Shown here piece after piece: positions 1-9,229 of a stretch of DNA of 64,000 bases (position 1 is its first letter; every line of letters begins with the position of its first letter). The notes beneath the pieces were generated by a model that did not search any database, was not told the DNA's origin, and saw nothing but the letters and a program-made list of their open reading frames with translations. Both the position numbers and the translations under genes were made by a program. This stretch comes from Kappaphycus alvarezii (lineage: Eukaryota > Rhodophyta > Florideophyceae > Gigartinales > Solieriaceae): the NCBI GenBank assembly GCA_002205965.3, contig NADL03000594.1:2418001-2482000 (forward strand). The letters are read 5' to 3'.

Positions 1-114
1 GAGATGAGTGCGGACGGACCATTAAGAGAGCCATTTGTGGTGTTTGCGCAAGGCGGGCTGCACTGGACGCAATGGGTGGCGGTTTTGGAAGATTTTGTCA
101 ACAAGGTGGGATAG
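1..114 (+). CDS. 3' end of a gene cut by the window edge
   Basis: Frame 1 is open from the first base to a TAG at 112-114 and reads as the last 37 residues of a protein ending D-F-V-N-K-V-G. The stretch contains a run of aromatic residues (G-G-L-H-W-T-Q-W-V). No family can be named from so short a tail. Another frame is open over much of the same stretch, so this assignment rests on composition and could be wrong. The next gene on this strand starts about 680 bases downstream. Confidence 0.35.
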   Translation, partial: EMSADGPLREPFVVFAQGGLHWTQWVAVLEDFVNKVG

Positions 115-794
115 GCGCCTTGCATGCATTTACTGTACAGCGGGCTACAGTACAGTATTTTTAATTCAAGCCACGGGGGCATATTGGAATTGTCCGGAGA
201 CGCAACAGGTGTCATACGTGTCGTAATTTAAATGGAAAGAGCAAAGAATGATGCCAAATTAGGAAAAATACAGTATATTTTGTGTGGGTCAGACGAAAAA
301 GTTGATAAAAAATGTTGCGCCAGCAATCGGATGGGTGGCGAAACAAGGAACAACTTGAACAACGAGAGCAGCTTACATCATTTGTCATACAGTCATACAG
401 AATAGTACTATATGTATAGGATCAAAAGGGAAATGCCTAAATAAACACTTGTCCCAAATATTGTGCCGAGATACCAGAATGTTCCGTTGCCGCCCGTACA
501 TTTGTCATCGGCACCAAAATTTTGACGCTATTCCTCACTATTACATGCTATCCGCGACCATTGCATGTCAATAGTTGCGTTCCACTTTATGATACACCCA
601 CCCTCTCTCTGTGCACCGAATCCTCCCGTCAGCCCCGCCCTCTACCGCACAACTTGCACTTTTCCAATTTTTTACATTTAGGCCCCGTCCCCTTACCCGT
701 CCTATCCCACCCAATGCTACCAAACAAACTTGCCATTCTTCATCCCCACTACCCAAAACAACACCTCCCCCCTCCCTTCAACCCCCCCCGATCA
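115..794. other. Intergenic region with GTAC-palindrome motif
   Basis: No convincing gene. At 131-158 two TACTGTA/TACAGTA-type half-palindromes lie close together, the first of many such motifs in this window. The stretch just before 795 is C-rich and probably serves as promoter and leader of the NAP-family gene. Confidence 0.4.
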
Positions 795-1427
795 ATGGCC
801 TCCAAACCAAATGTCATCACCGCCCTTCTAGACCTTCAAGACAAACTAGACGACCTAAACCGCGATGCCCAATTTGCCATTGGCCACGCAAAAGAAAAGT
901 ACGCCCTACTTCGCGACGCCTTGTACGACCGACGCCGCGAATTGGTCATGCACGTTCCCCACTTTTGGCTCAAGGCCTTGATCACTCATCCCGCCCTCAG
1001 TCTTCTCATCACCGATGTCGACAGCAGAATTCTCAGCAAGTTGGTCGACATTGATGTCGCCCCTCTCAACCATGCACGCCATGCCGATGGCTTTGAAATC
1101 GTCTTCACCTTTGCAACCAATGAGTGGTTTGAGGATGTTAGCTTGGTCAAACGCTACACGTATACCGATGACCGCGGCCGTGTTGTCGCCGTGCATCCCG
1201 TGCGATGGAAGCCTGAAAAGCGACAGATTGTCGAGGGAAACGGCGTTGGTGCTGGTGTATTGTCGGGGTTTTTTTGGTGGATTGCAGAGGATAGGAAGGA
1301 TGCTTTGGATTTGGGCGAGCTCATTCGACAAGAAGTCCATCCTAGGGCATTGGAATTGTTTTTTGGTACCTACGCTATGATCAACCAGAGCAATGATGTC
1401 ATTGACTTTCTTCCAACTAGGCACTAA
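795..1427 (+). CDS. NAP-family histone chaperone, SET/TAF-I/Vps75 type
   Basis: A 210-residue nucleosome assembly protein. Proteins of this family bind H2A-H2B or H3-H4 and help assemble or modify chromatin in the nucleus. The whole fold can be read: an N-terminal dimerisation helix (residues about 8-40), then the signature R-x-E-L-V-M-H-V-P-H-F-W as in human SET (K-R-S-E-L-I-A-K-I-P-N-F-W), the earmuff strands with F-E-I-V-F-T-F and W-F-E-D-V-S-L-V-K, and the closing S-G-F-F-W-W-I and L-G-E-L-I-R-Q-E-V-H-P segments. The frame is open upstream to 522, but that part is proline-rich without family similarity, so the ATG at 795 is chosen. The long acidic tail of human SET is absent; the protein ends F-L-P-T-R-H. 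It is convergent with the VPS72-like gene, 380 bases away. Confidence 0.88.
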   Translation: MASKPNVITALLDLQDKLDDLNRDAQFAIGHAKEKYALLRDALYDRRRELVMHVPHFWLKALITHPALSLLITDVDSRILSKLVDIDVAPLNHARHADGFEIVFTFATNEWFEDVSLVKRYTYTDDRGRVVAVHPVRWKPEKRQIVEGNGVGAGVLSGFFWWIAEDRKDALDLGELIRQEVHPRALELFFGTYAMINQSNDVIDFLPTRH

Positions 1428-1807
1428 CTTTATTCATACACCGAGTTGACTTTTTACCCCGTGTTAACTCTCTAGGAACCCGCTTGCACAAATATCGCTT
1501 TGAGAGCTACCGCTACTTGCACACCACAGAGCACAAGCAATTGGCCAGCTTGCCAAACTCGCCCTCTTATGCTACTGGACACGAGATAGGACCTACCCCT
1601 TGCGTTTGCGCTAGCATAGGGTGCGGCAACTCTACTCTTCTCTCCACTGAGGATCAAACAGCGCAATCACCTAGCGCCCAATCATCCCAAAACATACCAC
1701 TCGAGTCAAACCGATTCATCAATCTATCCGATATGACGCCCTCGGGACCCGCCAACACTATGTGTCACATATTGCCTTGAAAACGCCCCCAGAGTCGTCG
1801 TATTTGG
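1428..1807. other. Convergent 3' intergenic region
   Basis: Lies between the stops of the NAP-family gene and the VPS72-like gene. No supported gene. On the minus strand at 1601-1621 the peptide P-Y-A-S-A-N-A resembles the P-Y-A-S-x-E-A-F core of the YL1 C-terminal domain, which could mark an unrecognised last exon of the neighbouring gene. Confidence 0.35.
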
Positions 1808-2658
1808 TTAGCATGTCCCCCCCGGCCCTTGGTACAAGTGCGGAAACATTTCCTTCCGTGCATCCACGTCCTTGCCAGTAAAAGACACTGTCTGTGTCCC
1901 TCCCCTCGACCGAATCGATATAACATCGCCACCTTCCTTCTTCCTTACAACCGGCACCCTCTTCTTCTCCTCCTCCAACCTCAACAGCTCCTTCAAACTC
2001 TCCCGATTCTTCACCTCGGTCAACTTGGCCTCCTCCAACAATTCCTCCTGCGTCAGCGCCTTTTCCTGCGGCTTCTCCGCCGCCCTCTGCATCTTTCTCT
2101 TTCTCCGCTCCTCCTCATCCGCCAAACGTCGCTCGCGTTCCTCCGCCGCCCGCTCAGATGCTAATTTCGTGCTTCTTCGCAGTGAAGAGCGGTGAATCGC
2201 CACCGGTTCTCTTTCTGTAGTTTTGGTTCGCCGTGGAACAGCACCTACTGCACTGGGCACGCGACGCCCCTTTGTGGCAGGGTCTGCGTACTTTCCACGT
2301 CGCTTCCGCTTGCGCTCGACTTGGCGTGCCGCTTTTTCCGACTGTCCTGCATCGGGTTGCGGCGCTTCTTCAGGGGCATCGAAATCAGAGTCGACGACAT
2401 CCTACGTGGGTGAGATTGGTGTTGGTTAGGGGGTGGTGTATGGGGGCGTGGCAGGAGGTATGAGGGTGTGTAAGGGGGTGTGAAAGGGGTTGGGATGAAA
2501 CGTACCTCTCCGTCATCGGAGGTTTGATCGGCATCGAAACTTTGATCGTCACTGTCTTCAAAGGCCTCGTCTCCGAATAGTGGGGCAGCTTCTTTGGCGC
2601 GCTTTTCAAGTTGTACGAGTGATTTGAGGGTTGAACGACGGCTGCGACGGACGGACAT
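1808..2658 (-). CDS. VPS72/YL1-like subunit of the SWR1/SRCAP histone-exchange complex (two exons)
   Basis: Two exons on the minus strand, 2658-2506 and 2401-1808, join in phase 0 to give 248 residues. YL1 (Swc2) binds H2A.Z-H2B and serves in the complex that swaps H2A for H2A.Z. Exon 1 gives R-R-S-R-R-S-T-L-K-S-L followed by the acidic stretch E-D-S-D-D-Q-S-F-D-A-D. Exon 2 opens with D-V-V-D-S-D-F-D, as in human YL1 (E-V-D-S-D-F-D-I). It then has the basic region and the family core L-T-Q-E-E-L-L-E-E-A-K-L-T-E with L-K-E-L-L-R-L-E-E-E-K-K, then T-Q-T-V-S-F-T-G ending at M-F-P-H-L-Y. The usual YL1 C-terminal domain (C-x-V-T-G ... P-Y-A) is missing from this reading frame, so the gene is either shortened or has a further exon. 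The start M-S-V-R-R-S is chosen because upstream residues are not family-like. Confidence 0.8.
2402..2505 (-). other. Spliceosomal intron of the VPS72-like gene
   Basis: A 104-nt intron with donor GTACGT and acceptor CACGTAG on the minus strand. Removing it joins two acidic, family-like segments (S-D-D-G-E and D-V-V-D-S-D-F-D) in phase 0. Read-through gives an unrelated proline-rich frame. This is the only intron in the window supported by protein similarity on both sides. Confidence 0.8.
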
Positions 2659-2867
2659 TTCGCGACTTTGGCGGCCGTATGGTGGGTGTTTTCTGAAGGG
2701 AAATGGGTTGATGCGGGGGCAGGATGGCAATGCTAGAGCAAGAACGGCTGGATGCGATATGGCCGGATGGAAGCGGGCATGCATCGGCTTTGTGTCAAGA
2801 TGTCGGGAACATGGAAATCTTTATTGGCATCCATCGTGTTGATCATTGCAAAAAATGGAAAATGAGT

Positions 2868-2920
2868 GCTGTACTGTTCACTGTACCAAACGGTACCAAT
2901 CTGTACAGTGAACTGTACAA
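2868..2920. promoter_or_regulatory. Imperfect inverted repeat of GTAC motifs between divergent genes
   Basis: A cluster of CTGTAC/GTACAG half sites forms a near-palindrome: GTACTGTTCACTGTAC on the left, GTACAGTGAACTGTAC on the right, around a central GGTACC. It lies 210 bases upstream of the VPS72-like start and 68 bases before the small proline-rich ORF. A regulatory role is an inference from position and recurrence. Confidence 0.35.
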
Positions 2921-2987
2921 CATCGATCCACCTGGAATCCCTGCGTCCTTTACATTTACAACCCTCCTACCCACTTTCCCTGCCAGC

Positions 2988-3293
2988 ATGAAGTCGTTCA
3001 TCCCAACCCCTCCGTACAGCTACGAACCTCGCCGTCAATTCCAACCACCTGGGCCGCAACGTCCCCCGTCACCACCCAGCTGCGTCAAAAGCCCCGACCC
3101 CCCTGCATCCACATGTCAAATCGCCACACCACCAGGCCCATACATCCCCCATCTTGAGCGCGTGTCATCGTTCATACCACATGGCAGTTCCGACGCTACT
3201 TTTCAACAAGGCCAACGCGGCCCTGCTTCCGGTCCATTGAGCACCGCCTTTGATTTTGAACCTGTTATTTACTTCCGTTTACAGCCACGATGA
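2988..3293 (+). CDS. Small proline-rich hypothetical protein
   Basis: A 101-residue frame beginning M-K-S-F-I-P-T-P-P-Y-S-Y, rich in proline (P-P-G-P-Q-R-P-P-S-P-P) with no membrane segment, and with D-F-E-P-V-I-Y-F near its end. The frame is open further upstream, but the chosen ATG follows a C-rich leader-like stretch, as at other genes here. No family is recognised. It could be a chance frame in the divergent promoter region of the VPS72-like gene. Confidence 0.25.
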   Translation: MKSFIPTPPYSYEPRRQFQPPGPQRPPSPPSCVKSPDPPASTCQIATPPGPYIPHLERVSSFIPHGSSDATFQQGQRGPASGPLSTAFDFEPVIYFRLQPR

Positions 3294-3675
3294 CGTAAGC
3301 CTGTACTGCGGTTTTGATTCTGCCTGGCTTAATTTATGCACTATTTGGCCTGGCCGCTAGTTAGCTTCGACTAGTTTGGGAGCGCGTGACGTGGGCAATG
3401 CCACCCTTGTCAATACACGGGGGGAGTGGCAATGCCGTGAGGGATACATAGAGCGAAGAAGGAGGGGAACGATGGCAAATGCCAATCGCTCTGTCAGATC
3501 GCGTGCCGCTTCTCGTCTCTCATTTCGTTTCGCTCACTGTTTTGATCTCAGCTTTTGCAAAACGCTCACATAGGACCGTGTATTCAGCACCCAATCGCGA
3601 AGGGAGATCAATACGCCGCTTGTCGTGTCGAAGACGATTCCATCCCATCTTTCTGTGTTCTCGGAAAAGGTTTGA
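3294..3675. other. Intergenic region before the sulfotransferase
   Basis: No gene or clear motif was seen. It probably contains the promoter and leader of the sulfotransferase gene. Confidence 0.3.
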
Positions 3676-5091
3676 GTGTTGCGACGGGGGAAGCCTTGCA
3701 TCGTAAACGATCCATTTCGAGTTACCATGACTGTAATGTCACAGAATAGTTGCTTGCGCACATCGGCGTTCATAATGATGATCACGGTGCTGCTGTCGTT
3801 ATTAGCTGTGTCAATGGAGAATGACTTTTGGTCATTTTGGGGGCAAGAGACCTCTGCAGCTGGCACTGCGGAGAAGCGTGCAAAGCAGTACACAAGAGCA
3901 AACTCTGTGGGAAGTGGCCTTGCCGTTGCCATGCCGGTTCCAAAGCCTGAGGGGGACGATGGTGACAGGGAAGTAGAGGGTGATCCAGGCGAGTATTCGG
4001 AGAATGCGCCAAGCAATGAGGAGGAGATGGAGGAGTTGATTGAAGAGGAGATGGAGAAGGACGCGGAGAAAGAGTTTGAAGCAGAGGCGGAAAGGGAGGC
4101 AGAGGACGCAAGTCAACAAGCTGCAGAGGAGTCGGTGACAGAAGGGGAGGAGGAGAAAGAGAGTCAGGTGCCTGAGGGGGAGACTGTCGAGCAAAATGAC
4201 CAGTCCACAGGGGAAGCGGCGTATGAAACAGATGATGAATCCGAATCGTATGAAGGCTTCAAATCCGTTAAACGGTCGAGGGCAAAGACCTTCTTTGTTG
4301 TGTTTATGGGGCATTCTGGGAGTACGGCGTTTATAACAGAACTACGAACACATTCCGAATTTGAGGTGGAGTTTCTGGAGCCTCTGGATCACGGAGAGTA
4401 CAAGGGAAATACGGAGCTTTCGCTGCAAAGAGCAGAAGAGCTGATGGAGAAAGGGATTGCAAAGGGTAAAATTCCAGGCTTCAAGATTCGGCCCTTTCAT
4501 ATTCTAAACAAGCCGGAGGAGTGGATCAAGTTTGTCAAAAAGTATGACACACGTGTTATCTGGCAGTACAGAGAGAACATTTTGAAGCAAGCCATTGGAG
4601 AGTATCGGCACCGCTTTTTGAATGATTCCTCTGTGGTCGAGGGATTAATGACAAACCAGAAGCCTTGCGAGAAGGGAAGTGATCAAAAGTGCAGGATTAG
4701 GATCGATGAAATGAGAGGTCTGCATGGTTTGATGAACGACCTCTCGAAAAGTGACGAACTGCTGACATCGGCGGCGAGGTCACTGCAGAAAGGCGAAGAC
4801 ATGTATGTTGTGAAATACGAGGATTACTTGTACAGAAGAGACCGGACGATGCGCGAGGCGTTTGACTTTCTGGGAGTTGACTTTCAGGAGACGGCACCAC
4901 AAAGACTAAAGGCAAGCCCGGATAGTTTGTGCCAAATGGTGATCAATTTTCAAGACGTTTGTAATCACTTTCATCCCTGCCAGCTGTGGAGACCCTATTT
5001 GCAGGATGATGTGAATGATTGCCGTTGCAGACCGGGCGCTGTTGGGACATTTGACGAGACATTTTGTCAGAGGACAGCGTGGTATCAGTAG
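3676..5091 (+). CDS. Membrane-anchored sulfotransferase, Golgi carbohydrate type
   Basis: A 471-residue type II membrane protein that should transfer sulfate from PAPS to a glycan or protein in the Golgi lumen. A short N-terminal tail is followed by one hydrophobic anchor (residues about 29-47, M-M-I-T-V-L-L-S-L-L-A-V), then a long, very acidic and probably disordered stem (about 98-193). The catalytic domain starts with the 5'-PAPS loop F-M-G-H-S-G-S-T (210-217). It continues with a 3'-phosphate-binding region around V-I-W-Q-Y-R-E-N (294-301) and a late V-V-K-Y-E-D (378-383), as in carbohydrate sulfotransferases. Several C-terminal cysteines (C419, C429, C435, C449, C451, C464) suit a lumenal domain. 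The next ATG, at 3727, also leaves a cytoplasmic tail and is an equally good start. In red algae such enzymes are candidates for sulfated galactan (carrageenan or agar) synthesis; the substrate here is inferred, not shown. Confidence 0.8.
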   Translation: MLRRGKPCIVNDPFRVTMTVMSQNSCLRTSAFIMMITVLLSLLAVSMENDFWSFWGQETSAAGTAEKRAKQYTRANSVGSGLAVAMPVPKPEGDDGDREVEGDPGEYSENAPSNEEEMEELIEEEMEKDAEKEFEAEAEREAEDASQQAAEESVTEGEEEKESQVPEGETVEQNDQSTGEAAYETDDESESYEGFKSVKRSRAKTFFVVFMGHSGSTAFITELRTHSEFEVEFLEPLDHGEYKGNTELSLQRAEELMEKGIAKGKIPGFKIRPFHILNKPEEWIKFVKKYDTRVIWQYRENILKQAIGEYRHRFLNDSSVVEGLMTNQKPCEKGSDQKCRIRIDEMRGLHGLMNDLSKSDELLTSAARSLQKGEDMYVVKYEDYLYRRDRTMREAFDFLGVDFQETAPQRLKASPDSLCQMVINFQDVCNHFHPCQLWRPYLQDDVNDCRCRPGAVGTFDETFCQRTAWYQ

Positions 5092-6103
5092 GGTTTGGAG
5101 GATGCGTGGCATTATCTCAGTTGGGAATAGCGTGTCTTTGACATGAATAGGAGTGGTAAGTACGGACGGAGGTGGTGAACTTGGTTTTGCAGTGCGTGTT
5201 GGATATTATATTACTGTGCGGAGCGAGCCAGCAAGTTCCATGTAGTTACTGCGAAACGGTTGAAATGATGTGGCTCTGATGGACAACGAATGTATACTGA
5301 CGCATTCAGTAGGAAACTATAGTTATAGCCGACTATGCGTACCGCAGGTTTCAAGGGAGGGATCAGGTACCTTATCGATTCAAGTAAACATGTTGCTCCT
5401 GTCCTTCCGATGGCAAGAGTACACCCTTGCCAGTGATTTGGACGTTGCAGCCATGCGACCAAAGCAAGTCATTAAAACCAATTAATGGGTAGAGATGTAT
5501 TGTTTGCATCGAAGGCGTTTGCCCATTGAAGTTTCATGTATGGAGAGAAGGCAGTAATTAGATCCAATTTGTGGTTTCTCCGTTCTATCGTAAATCCACA
5601 CAAGCGCTGCGAATATGATACGCTGCATTTGCGACACTACCCCTCAAGGCAATCAGTTGCGTGCTGTTCATTTATCGTGGGCAAATTGTGACAGGCGTTT
5701 CTATACTTGACAAGAGTCTTTGCTGGGGCGATTGCCGGCGATCCTTGTCAGGGATCTGAGATTTACTGGCTTGCTGGTTGAAGTGCGAATCCACTGTGTA
5801 CGATGACTAACCGGAAGTGAGTAAAACTCTGCTGTAACCTTCGATGGGTACGAGGGGATTGTACTCGCCAGGTACGGTACAACCCCTAACGACAGGGGAA
5901 ACGATGTAAGGCTTTTTGAAAGTTTTTTATCAGAAAACAGAATTTTTTAAACCTCTCTGGACTTTTGCATGTCCTTCGGGGGGGACATCTCGTCTAGTTG
6001 GAAAACTAACAATTCACATCGCAAGAGACTTTCGGCCCCATCCCCATCCGTAAGCCATCTCCATTAAACTCTGCAACCTCAGTGATCTGCTGCACCTTCT
6101 ATC
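5092..6103. other. Intergenic region between sulfotransferase and SWIM-RING gene
   Basis: About 1 kb without a convincing gene on either strand. Around 5850-5885 lie the GTAC-containing motifs GTACTCGCCAGGTACGGTAC, again a few hundred bases before a start codon. The last 100 bases are pyrimidine-rich leader-like sequence. Confidence 0.3.
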
Positions 6104-7657
6104 ATGCCCCGCAACACTAACACTGATCGATTCATCCAAGCCGTACGCCTTGCTCTTCAAAAGCGTGACATTGACAAAGGGCGAGCTCCCCCACCAGCTC
6201 AACTTTTAGGGACTCAAAATCATCCCAAGTACAACTCTCGCCCTGCATCGCAACAAGTACCAAAACCAGGTCCAAGTAACAAAAGACATCTGAAGGCAAG
6301 TCCAAGTACCCATACAATATTGAGTTCCCCAGTAAGACGCTCTCCGTCCAAAGGTAGAGATACCAGGGGTACTTTTGCAGTTCATGATGACGCTGCTATG
6401 GTCCGAGTGAATGCTGGCAGTGTTGGAGTAGTGAGGAAGAAGCGGCGGTTGGTTTCAATGTTTGACGGCGAGGATGACATCACACCCGAACAAGTGCCGC
6501 ACTGTTCCCGTCCCAAGTCTCACAAATCAAATGCCGCATTCCGCAAACAGGCCGACGTGGTCGTTTTAGATGATGACTCCGACGAGGAATGTATCGACTT
6601 GACAGGTTCACAGCCGGAGCTAGTGTTACAGCAGCCGAGGGCGACAGGCGTCGCAGGTGGCTCAAGTGCGAGGCCGTCCTCACCGGGAGCAGAAAACAAG
6701 CATGGTACGAAGCCAGTGCACACAAGGAAAGAGCGATGCAGGGTTGCGGGTAGTAGTGCCGTGGAATCGTCTTTGTATGAGTCGATCAAGTCTAAAAAGG
6801 GTTGGGGCCACGTTTTAGAGCAACCAGCATCCCAAGGGCGCAAAAAGAAGGAAAAGGAAAAGCGCAATGCCAAATACCGGAGCGTCCCGTCAAAGGCGGC
6901 ACTTGACCGCTTAGAACGCTCGCGAGGGCATCGTTTGTTTTTAGTCGATACGTGCAGTCCTGATGGGAAAATTCAATGTGCTGTGATGGGCTCTAATGGG
7001 AACATCTACAACTGCGTCATTGACCTTGAGCCGCATTGCAACTGCCCAGACTTTAAGAAGCGGAAGGGTACCGGTCAACAAGGGCCTTGCAAGCATCTCA
7101 TCTTCATATTCATGCGAGTCTTGAAGCTGGACTGCGAAGATCCGCGATGGTGGCAAAAGTGTCTGGTACAATCAGAACTAGACGGGCTTGTAAAAATTGC
7201 CCAGCAGACTCAAAATCCGGGTGAGGGCGTATTTGCAGACGACGCCGTGCGCACCGAGTACCAGAAAACGCTTTCCTGTAGAACGGAAAATGTGAGGCGA
7301 CCACTGCAGGGAGAGTGCACGATCTGCTACGAAAACCTGTTGCAATCCGACGGAAACAAGCGGCCAGAGAATGTCATAACGTTTTGCAAGACGTGCGGAA
7401 ATAACTTTCACAGCGCTTGTTTGGAGCACTGGTTCCGAGCGCAATCAAAGCGCACCTGTCCATTGTGTAGATCGGACATGGGTGTAAAGGGGGCTAAGGA
7501 AGGCGGTGCGGATGAGGAATACCTAAATTTAGCCCAGCATTCAAGAGCTCATGAGCAGGAGTTGACTCTAGAGCAAAGGTACGCCGATACTCACATGTAC
7601 ATCGGAATGCATCCAAGGCGTAGGGAGCGTAATACATCACGTGGTGGAGGAGCCTGA
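6104..7657 (+). CDS. SWIM and RING finger E3 ubiquitin ligase (ZSWIM2/MEX-like) with SUMO-interaction-like motifs
   Basis: A 517-residue protein expected to transfer ubiquitin. The N-terminal half (1-260) is basic and disordered. At about 151-168 it has V-V-V-L-D-D-D-S-D-E-E followed by C-I-D-L-T, which look like two SUMO-interaction motifs (hydrophobic core next to acids; I-D-L-T as in RNF4-type ligases). A SWIM zinc finger follows with C312-x-C314 and C329-x-H331 (C-N-C-P-D-F...C-K-H-L). A RING has C405-x2-C408, C428-x2-C431, H436, C439 and C452-x2-C455, in the ZSWIM2-like order (F-C-K-T-C-G-N-N-F-H). SWIM then RING is the known ZSWIM2/MEX arrangement. The motifs plus several K/R clusters suggest a nuclear, SUMO-directed ligase, but that is inference. 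The frame is intronless and its start follows a pyrimidine-rich leader. Confidence 0.8.
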   Translation: MPRNTNTDRFIQAVRLALQKRDIDKGRAPPPAQLLGTQNHPKYNSRPASQQVPKPGPSNKRHLKASPSTHTILSSPVRRSPSKGRDTRGTFAVHDDAAMVRVNAGSVGVVRKKRRLVSMFDGEDDITPEQVPHCSRPKSHKSNAAFRKQADVVVLDDDSDEECIDLTGSQPELVLQQPRATGVAGGSSARPSSPGAENKHGTKPVHTRKERCRVAGSSAVESSLYESIKSKKGWGHVLEQPASQGRKKKEKEKRNAKYRSVPSKAALDRLERSRGHRLFLVDTCSPDGKIQCAVMGSNGNIYNCVIDLEPHCNCPDFKKRKGTGQQGPCKHLIFIFMRVLKLDCEDPRWWQKCLVQSELDGLVKIAQQTQNPGEGVFADDAVRTEYQKTLSCRTENVRRPLQGECTICYENLLQSDGNKRPENVITFCKTCGNNFHSACLEHWFRAQSKRTCPLCRSDMGVKGAKEGGADEEYLNLAQHSRAHEQELTLEQRYADTHMYIGMHPRRRERNTSRGGGA

Positions 7658-8398
7658 AGCGTGTTCGAGTCCTACTCGTCGCCTTCCTAGTTGGTATAGA
7701 GATACCCAGCCACCTCGCTTGACCATCTACCAGCGGCAAGAGCCGCCACAAAGCCCCACTTCGTTACCATCCTGTCGAATTCGTGAGAGGAATGAAACAG
7801 AGCCAAACCTGTCTTGTGATGAGTCGGTCATGACTAGAGAAAGGGCACAAGCAGGGGTCAAGGATGTCAATGTCATGCTTATCTGGCTAATCAAATTTCT
7901 CTCGAATGCTTTTCGAGAGAAAGACCTGCAATACGGGTGAATAGGGAACGTCACGGGGCGGCCACGAAGCTGCACCGTACAATGGTGCACTGTGGAAGTA
8001 AGCTGGTTCATAGGACTAGGTACAGTATCACTGATTCACGAGAAACCGAGCGACTTGCTCAACACGCGATTACGCGTTCACAATTACTGGAATCAATTAC
8101 GGGGAGGTCTCTCTTGCCTCGGTAAAGCTGACATGATGCGTGGACACTTATTTGGCATTTTACGCGACATCCTAATGATCCAGTCGAAAGGCCCTCAGAT
8201 CTAATTGCAGATTTAGACGATGACCGCGCTTATCGCAAAGGCTACTGGTTAGGAAGGAGTGATATCCAATGCAACCGCATTACATTTACACCCGCTATGA
8301 TTTAATTATCCGATCTTTTCATGGAGCCGCATGTACGGTAGCTCATTCCCTCCGCATCTGTCGGTACCCCGCCTCCTGGTTTGATGACCCGCAGGCAT
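7658..8398. other. Intergenic, tail-to-tail region
   Basis: Lies between the stops of the SWIM-RING gene and the minus-strand helical gene. Only short overlapping frames without family likeness are present. No repeat was recognised. Confidence 0.3.
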
Positions 8399-9229
8399 TT
8401 ACATCCCGCTTCGCCCAAACCTTGTGGCCAGCGACCTGTGAGTCCTCAACCACCTCCGCTCCTTTCTCCTCAGCCTTCCAACCCTTCTCCTGTCTACTCC
8501 TTGCAGAAAACCATCCTTCAACTCCCTCGGAATCCACTGGGAAACGCTCCCCCATACCTTTTCCCCCACCTCGTGCGACACCATTTCGGCCACACACATC
8601 TTTTCCAATTCCCTGGCCTCCTCCCGCTCCATAGTCTTCTCAATTATCCTCCCTGCAACATTCATCTCCCACTCAAACATCTCCTCAGCATTCTCAACAA
8701 ACTGCGACACCTTGTCCGACATTTTCTTCAACGCCTCATACACCCATCCATTATCAAAATTAATCACCCTCTTATTCTCCCGAGCGCGACAAAAGCCCGC
8801 AAGATTTAAGCTCTCCCTATGCACCTCCACGAGCATCCCCACCAAACTCTTAATCCGCCCCTTCATCTTCCGTGCAGATAGCCCCACCCCCTTTTCAGCC
8901 CTCCGAGCCAAGATCGGGTATGTCACACGCTCCTGAACCAGGAAATACAGGGCTACCAGTTGACTAAATTCCGCTACCCATTGCTGCAACCCGTCTGCAT
9001 CTGAGGCTCGAAGGAAATCAATGTTCAATGCGGCAGAACGCAGCATGGTGTAGAGATCCTCGATCTCGTGGCGGATTGCGTTTTGGAACAGCATGAACGG
9101 GTCTGTATGCCATGTGTGGGGATTGAAGACCGGGCGGAACCGAAGAATTGGATGGGATGCGCATAGAGTGTGCAAGTCGCAACGCTTCTTGTTCAGCGTG
9201 CCGTCGTCGAACCACACTGTGACTTCCAT
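8399..9229 (-). CDS. Helical hypothetical protein with hemerythrin-like segment
   Basis: A 276-residue, mostly helical protein with no signal peptide or membrane segment. Near the N-terminus H-P-I-L-R-F-R is followed by F-Q-N-A-I-R-H-E-I-E-D-L-Y-T-M-L and then W-V-A-E-F-S-Q-L-V-A-L-Y-F-L-V-Q-E-R-V-T-Y-P. The spacing resembles hemerythrin/HHE domains (H..E on one helix, then F..L...E...Y-P on the next). The second-helix histidine usual in metal-binding HHE proteins is not where expected, so metal binding is doubtful. The C-terminal part is a long amphipathic helical region ending in an arginine-rich tail. The start M-E-V-T-V-W-F is the first ATG, directly after an AAC/ATC-rich leader. The gene call is firmer than the family. 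Confidence 0.55.
   Translation of the reverse strand: MEVTVWFDDGTLNKKRCDLHTLCASHPILRFRPVFNPHTWHTDPFMLFQNAIRHEIEDLYTMLRSAALNIDFLRASDADGLQQWVAEFSQLVALYFLVQERVTYPILARRAEKGVGLSARKMKGRIKSLVGMLVEVHRESLNLAGFCRARENKRVINFDNGWVYEALKKMSDKVSQFVENAEEMFEWEMNVAGRIIEKTMEREEARELEKMCVAEMVSHEVGEKVWGSVSQWIPRELKDGFLQGVDRRRVGRLRRKERRWLRTHRSLATRFGRSGM

Noticed and set aside
522-794. N-terminal extension of the NAP-family gene
   Set aside because: Open frame, but proline-rich without family similarity; the internal ATG at 795 starts the family-like part.
1484-1780. 98-codon plus-strand frame
   Set aside because: No motif and lies in a short convergent 3' region; probably chance.
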